A stretch of DNA of 64,000 nucleotides from assembly GCA_950295325.1 (NCBI GenBank), contig OX485809.1, positions 40,393,081-40,457,080 on the forward strand. The letters run 5' to 3'. Each line of letters opens with the position of its first letter. The stretch's first letter is position 1. Source of the DNA: Polytrichum commune (taxonomy: Eukaryota > Streptophyta > Polytrichopsida > Polytrichales > Polytrichaceae). This document shows, in pieces, positions 38,400 to 51,167 of the stretch. Below the pieces are notes generated by a model. It saw nothing but the letters and a program-made list of their open reading frames with translations. It had not been told where the DNA came from and ran no database searches. The position numbers and the translations under genes are program-made.

Positions 38400-39977
38400 T
38401 CCCAAAAAGTGACATTTTTCATGATAAGTCAGTAAACTTTATGAATTACAAGAATCTATACACCATTTTCTTTTAAATAATCTAGTCTATTTGGAACTAC
38501 ACTAAATAGGTTGATTAGTGTTGGATGAAGATTAGTGTTAGAGCCAATAGTTACCCAAAACACTAAATGTCACTTGAAATTATAATTAGTGTTAGAATTT
38601 CCTTTGTCTTTATTTTGCATTATCTGAGTTGGGTTCCATTAAGTTTAAATTTTTGTAATATCAAATTCCTAGCATATTACATTTTATATGACGCTCACAT
38701 ATCCTACCTCCAATTCTTCATTTGAATATCTACAAAAAAATCTTCTAACACTAAATGCGCTTATGTAAATATTCAAAGTTACTAATTGGTACAAATAGTG
38801 TTAGAGTTGACATTTGATGTTCTAACACTATGAAGACAATTGACATTTAGCATTTTCGTCGTCTATTACTGTTTCCGACACTAATCTACATATTTAGTGA
38901 AGTCCTCCGACGGTAAGGAAGGAGAATCTTTGGAGCTGCCCGAGGGTGAGAGGCGGGCAGCGGAAAAATAGGAGGCCTTGAGGGGGGTCCGGGGAGAGTT
39001 GGGGCTTCTCTCTCATTTCTCTCTCTCTCCCCCTCAGGCTGGCTAAGAAACTCTGAGGGCTAAGCCCTGCCGGTTTACGAAGCCGGGAAGAGGGTGCAGT
39101 CACGGGAGGTGAGAGCAGGCTGGCGACCAATTCTATCTACGCCTTCACATCAGCTCACCACTCATTGGGTGGATCAGGTGCATGCTCAGTGAAAGTTTTG
39201 TCCCGCGCTCACATACTAGTAGAGGCAATCTTTAGGGATGAAATGTCTTCCTTTAAGGCCGATCCACGTCATGTAATATAGATATCAGATCATTCGAAAT
39301 GACAAGACCCACATCCTAGCGATACATCGAACTCTCTCTACAGATTCTCCATTTGTTAACAATGATTTCAAATTGATCAAATGCCTACCAAACAGAGGGT
39401 TGATAGTTGCAAGATCTACAGGATTTCATTAAGAGTTCAAATAAGTGTTGAATGAGCCGTGAGCTAAGTGTTTAGTTCGCAATGAAATTAAACATTACTA
39501 GACCCTAAAGCGCATGTATTGAAGCACGGCATTGGCTCAACATTAAGTGCTGGCCACTTGCATCTTGAGATATACTGAGAATTAGTCTACTCGAGGTCAT
39601 GGAGATGAATCAGCAACGAACCTGTAGGGGGTCAAGTACTTTTTATTTGGATGAATGATAGGTACGCTCGTATGCGGTATTCCTTCTCTTCGTTCCAAAG
39701 AAAGAAGATGACCTTCTCATTTTATTAACATTCACATTAATGTTGTGGAACTGTGGAACTCAAGATGAGTTGTCAAAGTCTCATATGCTTGTAGTGTCCA
39801 CGATGAGCCTTGTACAACGTCTTGTGTGGACTTCAATTTTTTAGGAGTAAAATTTCTGCGATCGTCCACAGAGTGGAATATAACTTCCATGGTTGTTTGT
39901 AAATAATGCACACAGAGGTCATCTCAAAATGCAAGTGACTCTGAGTTTCATGTTGAGTGACTGTTGATACATAGATA
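38400..39977. other. Presumed intron or flank of the outer element, left of the A-element
   Basis: No gene is recognised. Bases 38500-38890 contain TTAGTGTTAGA and its inverse TCTAACACTAA several times, a weak inverted-repeat pattern. Bases 38890-39130 are GC-richer with a C/T tract, then AG followed by an exon-like stretch, but no open frame of interest follows. Confidence 0.4.
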
Positions 39978-39997
39978 GGGATATTAACTAAAATGAG
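39978..39997 (+). repeat. A-element left terminal inverted repeat
   Basis: GGGATATTAACTAAAATGAG, a perfect 20-bp inverted match to the right end, followed by weaker similarity for about 60 bp including an internal TAAAATGAG ... CTCATTTTA inverted pair. Confidence 0.88.
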
Positions 39998-40181
39998 ACA
40001 AATGGTCCGCTCATTTTAATGTGGGGAACGTGATGGGAACGTCATGATTGCTTCTTTGTACGATAGAACACCCGTGGAGGATTTAGGGACCACAAACAAT
40101 GTGTTCCAATGACACCGGACAAACAATCAATTGTAATATGGAGGATCCCATCAAAGAAGACAAAAGGATTGTGCCTACACT

Positions 40182-40201
40182 CCATGGGTGAACACCCGTG
40201 G
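40182..40201. repeat. Palindrome A, diverged copy near the left end
   Basis: CCATGGGTG and CACCCGTGG arms around AA. More decayed half copies lie at about 40066-40077 and 40421-40443, all in the 3' flank of the DUF7869 gene. Confidence 0.75.
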
Positions 40202-40471
40202 ATAATTTGTTCCCACCATACACATTGGAGGACTCCCACATATTAAACATATTGGCAATTATGACAATGCACGTGAAAATTCACAAAAAAATGACTTTAA
40301 AATTGGTGTCACGAACATCCGTGGGACAAATGTCAATGTCTATGGCTCTCTAATTAATGCTCACAAAATTAAAATTGAGCACCAAACTAGGTAACTTGAT
40401 GGTGTCATCCATCTAGCCCACCCACGAGACATCACCCGTGGATACCGAGGAATGAGCAATGCAGCTTTAAG

Positions 40472-43400
40472 CTAGAGGTCTTCTGTTGGTATCGCATCCT
40501 CGAAAATATCTGCATCAGTCATTTTCTCTCCTCTAGTGCATCGATCTAAATTATCCTTCGCGAAGAGAATTTGCCGAGCTGGGATGAGTACATTGTCATC
40601 GGAGGCATTCCTTTGTCTTGCCCATGATGCCACAACACAGTCTAGGGATTGATGGGCTGGTGCATAGTCCTTGAGCCTCGTCCATCGGAAAGATTTTGCC
40701 GTGTCCCATTCCTCATAACGTTCATCCAAGGTCTTCTTGTTCCTTTGGCCAAGGACCGGTACATAATAGACAATCTCAATGGAACGAGGATTAGGACCGA
40801 TATGCGCCAAATTCGGCTCAGAAATCACTCGTCCCATCCACACTGGATTAGGACAATCCTCACTAGGACATAGTAACACATAATGGCCGACCTTGATATG
40901 TGCGCCGGGATGGAAGGTCTCTACAGGTCGAGAACTAGCTGGCCCCACGTAAGCATAGTCAGTGAGGTTTTCCTCAAATAGATGCACATTATCCACATGT
41001 AGAGCTGGTGCAATGGAAAACCGTGTAGCGGGCCAAAAATGCTCGCTAAGTTCAGATGGAGTTGGTAGTAAAGGTTGATCCATAGCCGCAAGCACATTCT
41101 CCCAATATAAAATTGTTGGCGCAATGGACTCCATATATTGACCCGAAATATCTTGATCTGCCGTATCCTTCCAATACTTAATAAACCCTTGCACCCCAAG
41201 CTTTATGTTCACGGAATCTTTCATCGCCCTTTTCGGAACGGGACGGGGACACCCTATAAACACATACATACAATTGAGCTCAGAGCAGTACCACAGACTA
41301 ACTGCCCACGGGTGATCACCCGTGGGCCACACACTTCACACAATGATTTTTCCTAGTGCACTTCCAAAGCAATACAAAGAAGGGACCCACTAACCTGTAG
41401 GGAACATTGTCTTCTTTGTGATAGGGTCCACATTCCAAAGAGCAATTCCTCCATCAGGCACCCAATTTGGATCTGTACAATACACTTTGTACTGCATCAA
41501 TGGAACTCCTTGAGTGTCCACATAAAAACGGAATTGGTGCGCCTTGGAATGCCCAATAAGTCGATCTTGACCAAACTCATTGTAGTACCCCTTCACCCAT
41601 TCCTTGAAATCAGCAACCTCGTGGATTAAGGACGGGACAATAGTGGGTTCCCCAGCAGCCATGAACGATGCCATGAGATCTGGGAGTGTATGGCAATCCT
41701 CAATCTTCAACCTTTGTCCAAACCTCCCAAACATTGCATCCACATCCTCATGCGTATGTCCAACAATGAGGAAAGACACTCTGACTTCCCGAAATATTCC
41801 CTTTGCAGTCAGAGCTGACCAAAACAATATGTTGTATTTTGATTTGTTGTCCTTCGCACAATTGTCCATTTGAACAAGCAAGAGGGGTGGCAAACCTATA
41901 GCAGGAATATTGTCGAGCGGTGGCAATGGAAGTACTCTTGAACACTTCTCCACACCAACCACCAGTGCGTCGTGTAAAGGATCACCTATGGACGAAATAG
42001 GAATGTCTCTACTAGAGCAAACAGGTTGTATTTCAAGTTGACAAAGCAACTTCATAATCGAGGTGATAGTGAAGTTGGCATCGGATGGGTACATATCAAG
42101 GACATAATGCGCATAATTCACATCTGAGTGACCATGTGTAATCATCCCCGCAATAGATATGGGAAATCGCTCGTATTTGTCAACTCGTTTGTTTTTGTGA
42201 GCGAAAACGGGAAGCGCCGTTTTCCCATAATCCATTTTGTCATGGATTATACAAAGCACCTCATTGGGAGCATACTTTGACAAAATCCTATCTTTATAGT
42301 AACTGTTTCTATGAGCCTCCTGCAACGTTAGATGTCGAAGGCTAGCATTCGAGATGGCCAAGTGACCAGCTGTGTTTTTTGTGTGTATTCGCAACAAATC
42401 CTTGAAAGCTGCACAAGTTCCACAACGCGAGAAGTTGTCACCGGGGCTCTTTATAACATATTGCTTGTAATGTTGTCGATGTAGGCGGCTGAAGGTGGAC
42501 GTAGAGATAGGCGTGTACCCTAAGTCTCCGTCCAAGTTGTTCACTTCCTGCAACAAGTTGCACCACGTTGTTCCCACAGGCAGCATCTCTGTTCCTATCT
42601 TCTCACTAGTTGGAAGAGTCCGAGTCATATGGGGCATGGCGTCCGCCCTACCCTCAACCAATACTCCAAGGGTGGCTCGTGCCTGCACTGTATTCGCCCG
42701 TGGTTTTGTAGTTCCTGTATTTCCATGATCTCGGGATCTAATCCCCATCAAGCTTTCGGCCTTGTTCCTATTGAATTGTGCCCTTGATATCATATAGATG
42801 TTCATCCATGCACGAATGCATATTGTTCTCCCTTCCACAATAACCATATCACGGCCGTTTTGCTCATGTTTCTGGATCGTTTGGAACACCGACTGGGCTA
42901 TGAGCTTCCGACCATTGAATGGCAATGCGAAGTAGTGTTTCCGAATACTCATCAACAAAGGCCTTGGGAATACCTGGCAACAACGCTCCGAACAACAATC
43001 CACCGCTGATAACATCCGTGCATGCTCCTCAGTGGCTCCCCAAATTTTCTTCCCTGCTGGCCGAGTTGCACACATCCTCGCAGTGTTGTATTGGCGTTTT
43101 CCAAGCAAGCGCCGATGACTTTGAGCTTCCCGGGTCGCATTATGATGGACCAACAATATTTCCGCCAATGTATGTCCTTCAAATTTGGTGAGTGAAAGAG
43201 GCCAACGGTGCAAAGTGTTCTCCCAATCCCGCGAAATAACATTGTCGGTTGGGTTCATGATAATAACTCCAACATCCTCAGCCCCTAGGATGCTATTGTC
43301 AACACAATCCAACGGATTTGTGTTGCAAATCAATCCATCACACAAAGCATGGCCCTCATCATCAAACAACACAACGGCCTTCCCCTTCAGTTCCGTCCTC

Positions 43401-44530
43401 GACAACCCAATGTAATGTGGAATCTGAACATCGATATCAAGGGTTGTCAACACACATTGAACACAAGCTCACGGGTGTTCACCCGTGGGGGACAACATTG
43501 ACATATCAGCAGAATGTCCAAACTCATATAGCGGGTGAGCTCTACACCTCTCTTCACGCTACTCAAAAAAGTATGTGTTGCCTATCATATTCACATTGTG
43601 AGAAGTGCCCTTCTTACCAGTTCGCTTAAAGCCCCCACACCAAAACTAACATCCCTAACACTGCATTGTCAACAATTATTACTACGCATGTAGGTGTCAC
43701 ACTTGCTGGCTCAAGTGGTAACAAAATAGTAGCCATACAGGATAGTGCCAATATTCATGTTTAACGAATATCATCGTCATCATATATCAAAATGAATCAC
43801 GAAACTTCCAACTCGTAATTCACAACATATTTCACATACCTAACAGTGGATCTACAAAAGATCATAATTGCATCTACAACTATTGAGTATGTCACACACA
43901 TGATACACGGCCATCTTGTAACCTCACATATGTAGGGACAACTAACATACATATGATCTACTTCCACGGGTGAACACCCGTGGGGCCTTCCATGCATCTG
44001 CATATAGGAGTCTTCCACGGGTGAACACCCGTGGGCGCCCCCCACCGGGTCCGCGTATCTCCCACGGGTGAACACCCGTGGGGGCCCCCCACCGGGTCCG
44101 CGTCTCTCCCACGGGTGAGCACCCGTGAGCCCCCCCACCGGGTCCGCGTCTCTCCCACGGGTGAACACCCGTGGGGGCCCCCCAACCGAGTCCGAGTCTC
44201 TCCCACGGGTGAACACCCGTGGGGCCCCCACCGGGTCCGAGTCTCTCCCACGGGTGAACACCTGTGGGGCCCCAACCGGGTCCGAGTCTCTCCCACGGGT
44301 GAACACCTGTGGGGCCCCAACCGGGTCCGAGTCTCTCCCACGGGTGAACACCTGTGGGGCCCCAACCGGGTCCGAGTCTCTCCCACGGGTGAACACCCGT
44401 GGACTACTATGCCGTACAGTTTGGGGGTGTACGGACATGGGGTTGCCACGGGTGCACCCGTGGCAGAGTGGGAAAGCGAGTATGGTAGAACTCAGCTCAC
44501 CTCTTCCACCATGTGAGGCACACTCTCCAT
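40472..44530 (-). CDS. DUF7869-domain protein, candidate transposase of the A-element
   Basis: Three minus-strand exons join in phase: 44530-44501 (ten codons, MESVPHMVEE), 43423-41395 and 41253-40472, giving about 946 residues with no internal stop. The core at about residues 525-575 reads VQMDNCAKDNKSKY, then VSFLIVGHTHEDVDAMFGRFG, the hallmark of DUF7869 proteins. The D-N-C ... D-N and H-x-H-x-D-x-D residues look like a metal site, so a nuclease or transposase role is plausible but unproven. An upstream Cys pair (FSRCGTCAAFKDLL) precedes it. Intron 1 holds an 11-copy palindrome-A array and intron 2 a single perfect copy. A TATA box lies about 80 bp upstream of the ATG. The exon 1 junction is inferred from splice sites and phase. 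Confidence 0.8.
41305..41326. repeat. Palindrome A, perfect copy in DUF7869 intron 2
   Basis: CCCACGGGTGA and its exact reverse complement, giving a fully symmetric 22-bp palindrome with TGATCA at the centre, inside the 141-bp intron 41254-41394. Confidence 0.9.
43470..43487. repeat. Palindrome A copy near the 3' end of DUF7869 intron 1
   Basis: CACGGGTG / CACCCGTG arms around TT, about 50 bp before the inferred acceptor of exon 2. Confidence 0.85.
43964..44463. repeat. Palindrome-A array 1, eleven copies in DUF7869 intron 1
   Basis: Ten copies recur about every 44-50 bp from 43964 to 44405, with spacers of the form ACCGGGTCCGCGTCTCTC, and an eleventh shorter copy (CCACGGGTG/CACCCGTGG sharing the centre) sits at 44446-44463. 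Almost all have AA at the centre on the plus strand, so TT in the sense of the minus-strand transcript. Three neighbouring units share the same change (CACCTGTGG), which indicates recent unit duplication. Confidence 0.95.
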
Positions 44531-44603
44531 GGTTGCTCCTCAAGGGTGAAGGGTGAAGGGTGGTGGACTCAAATGAGGAAAAAGAAATGACCCTCCAAAT
44601 GGT

Positions 44604-44615
44604 GGCCTTTATATA
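44604..44615 (-). promoter_or_regulatory. TATA box of the DUF7869 gene
   Basis: TATATAAAGGCC on the minus strand, about 75-85 bp upstream of the ATG at 44530, supporting that ATG and the very short first coding exon. Confidence 0.6.
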
Positions 44616-46977
44616 GGTCGTGAGCATGGCCTCCAATTTCACATGAGGAAGTACATTGCATTCCCTCCAATCTCGTAAGTACTTAGACGTCATTCCCTCC
44701 AATTCCAAACGCCATGAGCTAATCACGTACTAACCTTCCTCATATTGAATAATGATGACCTTCGGTAGTGGGCTAAGACCTCGTATGTACATGGAGTGAA
44801 AATTTGGTACAAGGCGAAGGAGAGTCTTCGCGGTACCAATGATCATTGTGTAAGCTTTGCATACACCTCATACCACTACCGAGCATACTCATGCCAACAT
44901 TACAATATAGTTGATTACAATCACAAGAATCATTTGTAACTAACCTACGACGAGGAGAAATTGGTAGAGTTGCATAATTCTTCCGTTGACGCATGACAAT
45001 TAAGGGGTTAATATCCCAGCAAGTGTAACACACTTTTTTGTTAATCCAAATTCTAAACTTACATAATGTCACCTTTTGGGAAAAAAAAATTGAAAGTTAT
45101 ACTCCCACATAAAATAGTGGTTGTTTGCACATATATATACATGACTCCTTTACACATTGAGGTCCCCCCTGAGTTGAGGTGATCCAAAGTGATGTGAGAG
45201 GTTCGTCATCAATGAGAAGCGTGTTTTTCTTTTGAATTAAATCTTCAACATTCCTTTTAGAGATATGAACCACCTAAGATATAAGACCATGCCATGGGCC
45301 AAGGAATAAATGCACATTAACTTCTACTTGATATTGTGATATGATCTTGTCTTTTTCTCACGGTGTTTTTTAGTCGACCACCAATTATAACATAATAATG
45401 TCGCAAGCATAATAATGTCACTTACCTAGTTATAATGAGAAATTACCTATTATTCCATACCCCACAATACTTTAAAGATGTCCAATACTTACAATATTGT
45501 GATAGTATGTTGTGAAATATTTTGTGACTTACAATGAGCGATGCAATATTTTGTGACTTATAATGAGTGATGGAGTAGTTTGCAAAATAATGTCAATCCC
45601 GCAGCCCCCATTATGATTCTAAATAATGTTATGAAATGAATCATTTATAGGCCTAGTGGGTATAATATCACAAAATATCAATCATTGTTATGATAGTTAT
45701 GTAATGTCCTTGTTTCTCTCATATTATGTGCTACATTATACTATTGCAATGGTGCAAGCATAGTAAAGTGGACCAAGAAAGTGCTCCGGTATATGAATGC
45801 CATGATTTTCTTGGTCAAACCCCTATAAGTAGTAGCAAAATGTTGTTTAAAATATATATAAAAACATTATCCAAACGATTTTGAGTTTGGGGATTATTGA
45901 ACTACTATTTAAAATTGGGGTTAAATACATTTGAGTAACCTTTAAGTAACCTTTCCAGAATGTCGAGCTCCAATCCATGGGTATGACTTGTGGACTTGCC
46001 ATAAATATTTTTGAAATCACCTTTAAGGAGAATATAATGGCGTAATTTTGGACCGTGTAGCCATAGATGTTGGAGGCATGTGGGATTTGTTGTTGGCAAT
46101 GTTCAAATTTAGTACTTTGGTACTTAGGTTGTCAATCCATGCCTACAACCGACCCTACAATGACAATCATATTTTGAGAGTTTGTGATTGACTATGCTAG
46201 GTTATAATAAGAATCTATGTGATAGCATGGTTATACTTACGTGAATACCGGTCCCTTAGATGTGCACTTTCTAAAGGACATTCGAGGCCGTAAATATGCA
46301 AGTCAACCAATACATTAACTGTACAACCACACTTGAAAGGTCAAGTATGAAGTTGAGTTTAGGCACATGGGGTGGGATTGAGATATATGTTGGAGTAGGC
46401 AATATCAATCAAGTCAAGTGATAGGGTATTTCAAATTCGTGGGATCTCGCAAACAATGGGTTTAGGGTTTAGGGTTATTTCTTTCCTTATCATTAGTCTA
46501 ATTTGGGTCATCATCATAAGTTTGCTCTTCATTCTCTTCTTCTGAGTGATATGTTGGAGTTACTACACTAAATATTTTAGTTAGTGTCGTATGGTATTTT
46601 ATGTCATTCTAGCAACATTTCTAGTGACATTTATTGTAATCAAGGTTACAAATATTTGTCATCCCAACTTACTTTTAGTTCTTCCAAATGCCAATGAATC
46701 CAACAAAGTTTGGTATATTTTGCATCCGTACATTTTTGCAATGAAATGTAGTCATGGATGATTAAAATTTGGATCATAATCACAATGTCGACAATGTTGT
46801 AAATTTGTGATGCCCAATGTTTTTTTTTGAAGGAATGACAAATAATCTTAGGTTTGGATTTATTGTTGATGACACTAAACGGGCAGTTGACAATTAGTAT
46901 TGAGCAACACAAATAGAGTTGATGACTCTAACTACAATTATGTTTATTGTGTTGTGGAGGTACGTTACATGGATGAT
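44616..46977. other. Non-coding interior of the A-element, left part
   Basis: AT-rich DNA with no recognisable gene. It contains two and a half TTTAGGG units near 46457-46477. Short frames on both strands lack motifs and exon borders. Confidence 0.4.
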
Positions 46978-48240
46978 GCTCCCGTCTAGGTAGTAACATG
47001 ACATAGAAGGATGGAATATATGTGGGAGTATTTGGATGTATTGAGGGCCCAGTGGAGGGGTGGCAAGTGGGTGTGGGTTGACTTCTTTGGTGGATTGCAT
47101 TAATGGCAATACTTATGATATCAGGGAAAGAATGTGACAACAAGGAATAAGATTTGAATTGAGAACATCCACACTCTAGGGTTTCAAGATGTTTCATCGC
47201 ATTCAAGTATGCCTACCTAGACCATTTTGATATGAGTTCTTAATTGGGTTCTTGATATGAACACCCGCTTCAACGTATTTGCATCTTACAACATTCTCCA
47301 ATATCGATGACACATGGAGGATGGAGCCGGCTAGGTAGGAACATGACATAGAAGGATGAAATATATGTGGGAGTATTTGGACATATTAAGGGCCCAGTGG
47401 AACTTTGGCCCGTGGGTGCATAGTTCCCAACCCAGGGGGTGTACTATGACAGACATGTACGATAATATGCCAATGCATAGAAGGCTCAAGGGGTGGACGC
47501 TCCATACCACGTAGGAACATATTAAAGTGTAAGAAGGGGTGTCACTTGCCTCATACTAGCACAAAATATACATAAGTGTTAGTTTCATCGTATTCAAGTC
47601 TTCATTCATTATTGTCATATGGTGGTAGTCCTCAAGTTCCTAGAACACTCTAAATTGAGAATTTCGCATGTCTCAAATTCATATATGGACCACAACAACA
47701 TGGTCTAATGCTTGGGTCTTCCTACCTAAACCACTTTGAACCCGTGTTCTTAATTGGGTTCTTGATATGTCACACGGAGGATGAAGCCGGCTAGGTGGGA
47801 ACATGACATGGAAGGATGAAATATATGTGGGAGTATCTGGACATATTAAGGGCCCAGTGGAACTTTGGCCCGTGGGTGAATAGTTCCCATCCCAGGGGGT
47901 TTACTATGACAGACATGTGGGATTATATGCCAATGCATAGAAGGCTCAAGGGGTGGACGCTCCATACCACGTAGGAACACATTAAAGTGTAAGAAGGGGT
48001 GTCACTTGACTCATACTCATACAAAATATACACAAGTGAGAGTTATTAATTTTTCTAGTGTGTATAACTACAAAGGATACAAAGAATTTTGAAATAAATG
48101 TAGATGTACACAAGGGGACCCTAAGGTTTCGGAGTTAACTTAACAATGTATGTGTTAGTTTCATCGTATTCAAGTCTTCATTCATTATTGTCATATGGTG
48201 GTAGTCCTCAAGTTCCTAGAACACTCTAAGTTCTTAGGTT
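46978..48240. repeat. Direct repeats of a 270-bp segment inside the A-element
   Basis: Bases 47311-47580 and 47771-48040 are close copies 460 bp apart, both with GGAGGATG.AGCCGGCTAGGT, GGGCCCAGTGGAACTTTGGC and GGGGTGGACGCTCCATACC. A diverged fragment lies at 46985-47060. A second shared segment (TAGTTTCATCGTATTCAAG ... AGTTCCTAGAACACTCTAA) is at about 47580-47654 and 48155-48231. No coding capacity. Confidence 0.85.
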
Positions 48241-48289
48241 TTGCTCCTTAGACTGTGTCTTGGGCGTTGCGATTTTGTCATCGCCGGAT

Positions 48290-49500
48290 TGATGCAACTC
48301 TTGATGATGGGTATGATGTTGTTGCATAAGCAAATCAACTTGAATTCTGACGTGATATTATCAAAGAAATTAGGGGGTTGGAGTGATGCCCACCCCCATG
48401 CTAGAATTTCAGATTGCACATAAATATAACTATACCCCCCTTTTTTAAAGAAATCAAGAAATCCAAAGGAACCCATCTTGGCACTAAGATGGTGAATATG
48501 AGATTTCTTGATACTTAAAAAAAAATTGCCAACACATTTGGGCTTTTGCTTGACATTAAAATTTGAACCTATATTGTGGGGGTGGGGATCACTCCAACCC
48601 CCTTTCAATCCTTGGCTAGGCTTATGCTTGGGTTTGATGTGGCATTAGCAAATCAATTTGAATTATGATGTAGCATCAGCAAAGTAATCAGGGGCCTAGA
48701 GTGATGCCCACCTGCACACCATAATTTCATATTACATGAATGTAAGTAAAGTTCAAACATGTGGGCAAGGAACTTTGGGAATTTGTTTTTAAGAATACAT
48801 CAACAAATTCAAGAAACATAATCAAGCACCAATAGGGTCTTCTGTGATTTTTATTTAATTTTAAAGAAAAATTGTCAACATATTTGGCTTCTTTTCATTT
48901 ACATTGCATTTGAAACTCTAGTGTAGGGGGGGTAGGCATCACTCTAGTCCCCCTTTCCAATGCTTGACTAGGCTTATGCTTGCGGTTTGTTGTGGCATTA
49001 CACTCATGAGGTTGTTGTGTACTTAGGCTTGGAACACAATATTCATTAAAATGAGAGTTTTCCAGTGAATTGAGAGTACATAAAGCAACCTATTAATCCA
49101 AGAATGAAATGAAAACCACTGGATAGCTATAGAGCACAAGTAAAAAAATAACATTTGATTTTCCGCCATAAATTCCACCGTAGTTTCCATTAAAATGAGA
49201 GTATGTTAAGCTGGGAAATCGACTCATTTAGGTCGACTCAACCTAAATGAGTTGATTTTCCAACTTAACATACTCTCATTTTAATGGAAACTACACGTTT
49301 GAAGTATAATCTAGTATTTATCAACCTAACATGACTTTTAGGTGTCCAGGTGGCCAATATTATTTTGAGAGGATCCCACTCTCTCAAAATATTGAATATC
49401 GTGTTTTGGGTATGATGTGGCATTAGCAAATCAATTTGAGTTTTGATGTGGCATTAGCAAAGCACATGAATGTGAATAAAATCCAAACCCAGAGTATATT
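48290..49500. repeat. Repeated inverted-repeat units (MITE-like)
   Basis: Two successive units each open with a phrase like AGGGGGTTGGAGTGATGCCCACC (48372 region and 48690 region) and close with its inverse (near 48585 and 48930). Each is preceded by GATGTGGCATTAGCAAATCAA-type sequence, which also starts a third partial unit near 49405. They look like tandem miniature elements with ends of about 30 bp. Confidence 0.65.
49180..49294. repeat. 115-bp near-perfect hairpin
   Basis: The left arm GTAGTTTCCATTAAAATGAG and onward is matched by its inverse ending CTCATTTTAATGGAAACTAC, with the two arms meeting at an ACTCATTTAGGTCGACTCAACCTAAATGAGT-type centre (given by its core GGTCGACTCAACC). Only a few mismatches occur. 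The TAAAATGAG motif is the same as in the A-element terminal repeat. Confidence 0.88.
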
Positions 49501-49544
49501 TGTATGTTAACAAATTATGTTAATGACTATATGTAAATGCAACT

Positions 49545-49911
49545 TTTTATTTATTACCAAGTGCTGAAAATTATGTTACCAAGTGTTGATAATTATGTTA
49601 CCAATACTTGGACATATTGCTAAGTGATATTAATTATCTCACTAATACCCAGATTTCGTACTAAGCACTGATAATTTTCTTACTAACTCCCACCTATCTT
49701 ACTAGGACGTAGTTAACCAAATCTTAATACGTAGTTATCTTACTAATACGCAGTTATCTTACTAGCTAATTATCTTACCAATATTTAAATATCTTACTAA
49801 GTGCCAATAACTATATCACTAATACTTACTTATCTTACTATGTACTACTAATTAATATACGAATGTGATGCCTACATTACTAAGTACTAATAATTCTTTA
49901 TCACTACCTCC
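49545..49911. repeat. Degenerate tandem repeats of TTACTAAGTACTAAT type
   Basis: Irregular units of about 20-30 bp with ATCTTACTAA and TACCAAGTG variants. Low complexity, no coding potential. Confidence 0.7.
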
Positions 49912-50079
49912 CTAAACCATCATACCGCCCAAACCCCCTCCGCATCGTCCTTAAGCCGCCGATTCCGAAATCCCTTCGCATCCCGAGATCTCATCCACCA
50001 CGTCCCTTCGTACTAATCACTCATTATGTGGCCTTTTACTTCCACCATCCCGTCATTATGGCGTTTCTTGAATGGGACC

Positions 50080-51071
50080 CACTCTCTCATTGTCTCTCTC
50101 TCTCTCATTCTCCCTCACTCTCATTCTTCCTCTCTCTCATTCTCCTCTTTCCACCATTGAAGCTTCCGACCCAAAGCTCCACTTCAAAACTCCCTCTTCT
50201 TTCTTCCACCACTTTTCTGGACTCTCTTCATTCTTGCTGGACTCTCTTCATTCTTTTTGGACTATCTTCATTCTTTTTGGACTATCTTCATTTTGGACTC
50301 TCTTCATTCTTGCTGGAATACCACTTTTCTAAATTCTTGTCATTTCTCTTTCTCTCCACATTTCTTCATTCTCTCCATTCTCTTGTTCCTCCTACTTTTC
50401 TTGTTTCTCTTATTTCTCCACCCTCTACTCACTTTCCTGATTCTCATTCTCTTTCTTGCTTCAACTGACTTTCTTGATTATCTTCTTTCTGTAGCTTCTA
50501 CTCACTTCTCCATTCTATTGCTTCATCTTGCTTCCACCCACTTCTCCATACTCTTGTTCAAATCCAGAATGTGGCATTGCTGAAATGTGGAGAAAAGTGA
50601 GAGGATGAAGAAAGATTGGAGAGAAGTCCAATTCTGGTACTTGTAAGCAATCATTTCATTCTCCTAATCTTCCATTCTATTCATGCTTTGGTTGCATTGT
50701 AGTGCTTGTGAAGTCCAATTCTGGAATTGCTGTTTGTGGTGAACCAGGGTTTGTTTGTTTCTGATGGTAGGGTTTCAATTGTGAGAATGTGGTGCATTTC
50801 TGGTGCACTAGGGTTTCAATTCGTTGGAGAATCTCACACCCAAATATGTTAGAGAAATTTAAGTGAGTTGTGTGATGCTTGGTTGTGATGAATTGAGTGA
50901 AATGCTAGAGGAATGCTCAAACTAGGATGCAATGAGGGTGTGTTCCTAATAATGTGAGACCAGAATTTCTTGTTTTTTTGCTTTGAGAGCATGAATGTAT
51001 TTCACATGGAACTAATCTTTTAGGGTTTTGTTATGTGCAGAAACAAACATTGGATTTGAACAACATTAGGC
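50080..51071. other. Pyrimidine-rich stretch and leader region upstream of composite gene 1
   Basis: Bases 50080-50560 are strongly C/T-rich with repeated TGGACTCTCTTCATTCT-type units, giving Leu/Phe/Ser-rich frames that I treat as non-coding. Such CT tracts are common in plant promoters and leaders. The remainder up to 51071 has no gene. Confidence 0.45.
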
Positions 51072-51093
51072 ATGGCTCCACCAAAGAATCCTG
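51072..51093 (+). other. Possible 5' exon or upstream ORF start of composite gene 1
   Basis: ATGGCTCCACCAAAGAATCCTG followed by a strong donor GTGAGT gives seven codons (MAPPKNP). Joining it to any visible downstream acceptor leads quickly to a stop, so it probably acts as part of a spliced leader with a short upstream ORF, not as the N-terminus of the main protein. The intron that follows carries palindrome-A array 2, paralleling the short first exon plus array of the DUF7869 gene. Confidence 0.45.
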
Positions 51094-51167
51094 GTGAGTA
51101 TGCATAAATTCTCATTACCTTGGCCCTAGGTGTGAAAGGGGTTGTCTGGAAGTGGTTATTTCAAGGG

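Noticed and set aside
43797..44726. Long frames on both strands with repeated HGCSPVG, RVFTRGRD or TGEHPWG units
   Set aside because: They are translations of palindrome-A array 1, open in several frames on both strands at once because of the repeat. They lie in an intron of the DUF7869 gene.
46457..46477. Interstitial telomere repeat
   Set aside because: Only about two and a half TTTAGGG units, which easily arise by chance and are common in plant promoters.
50028..50583. Leu/Phe/Ser-rich frames as a membrane protein
   Set aside because: They come from C/T-rich low-complexity DNA open in several frames.
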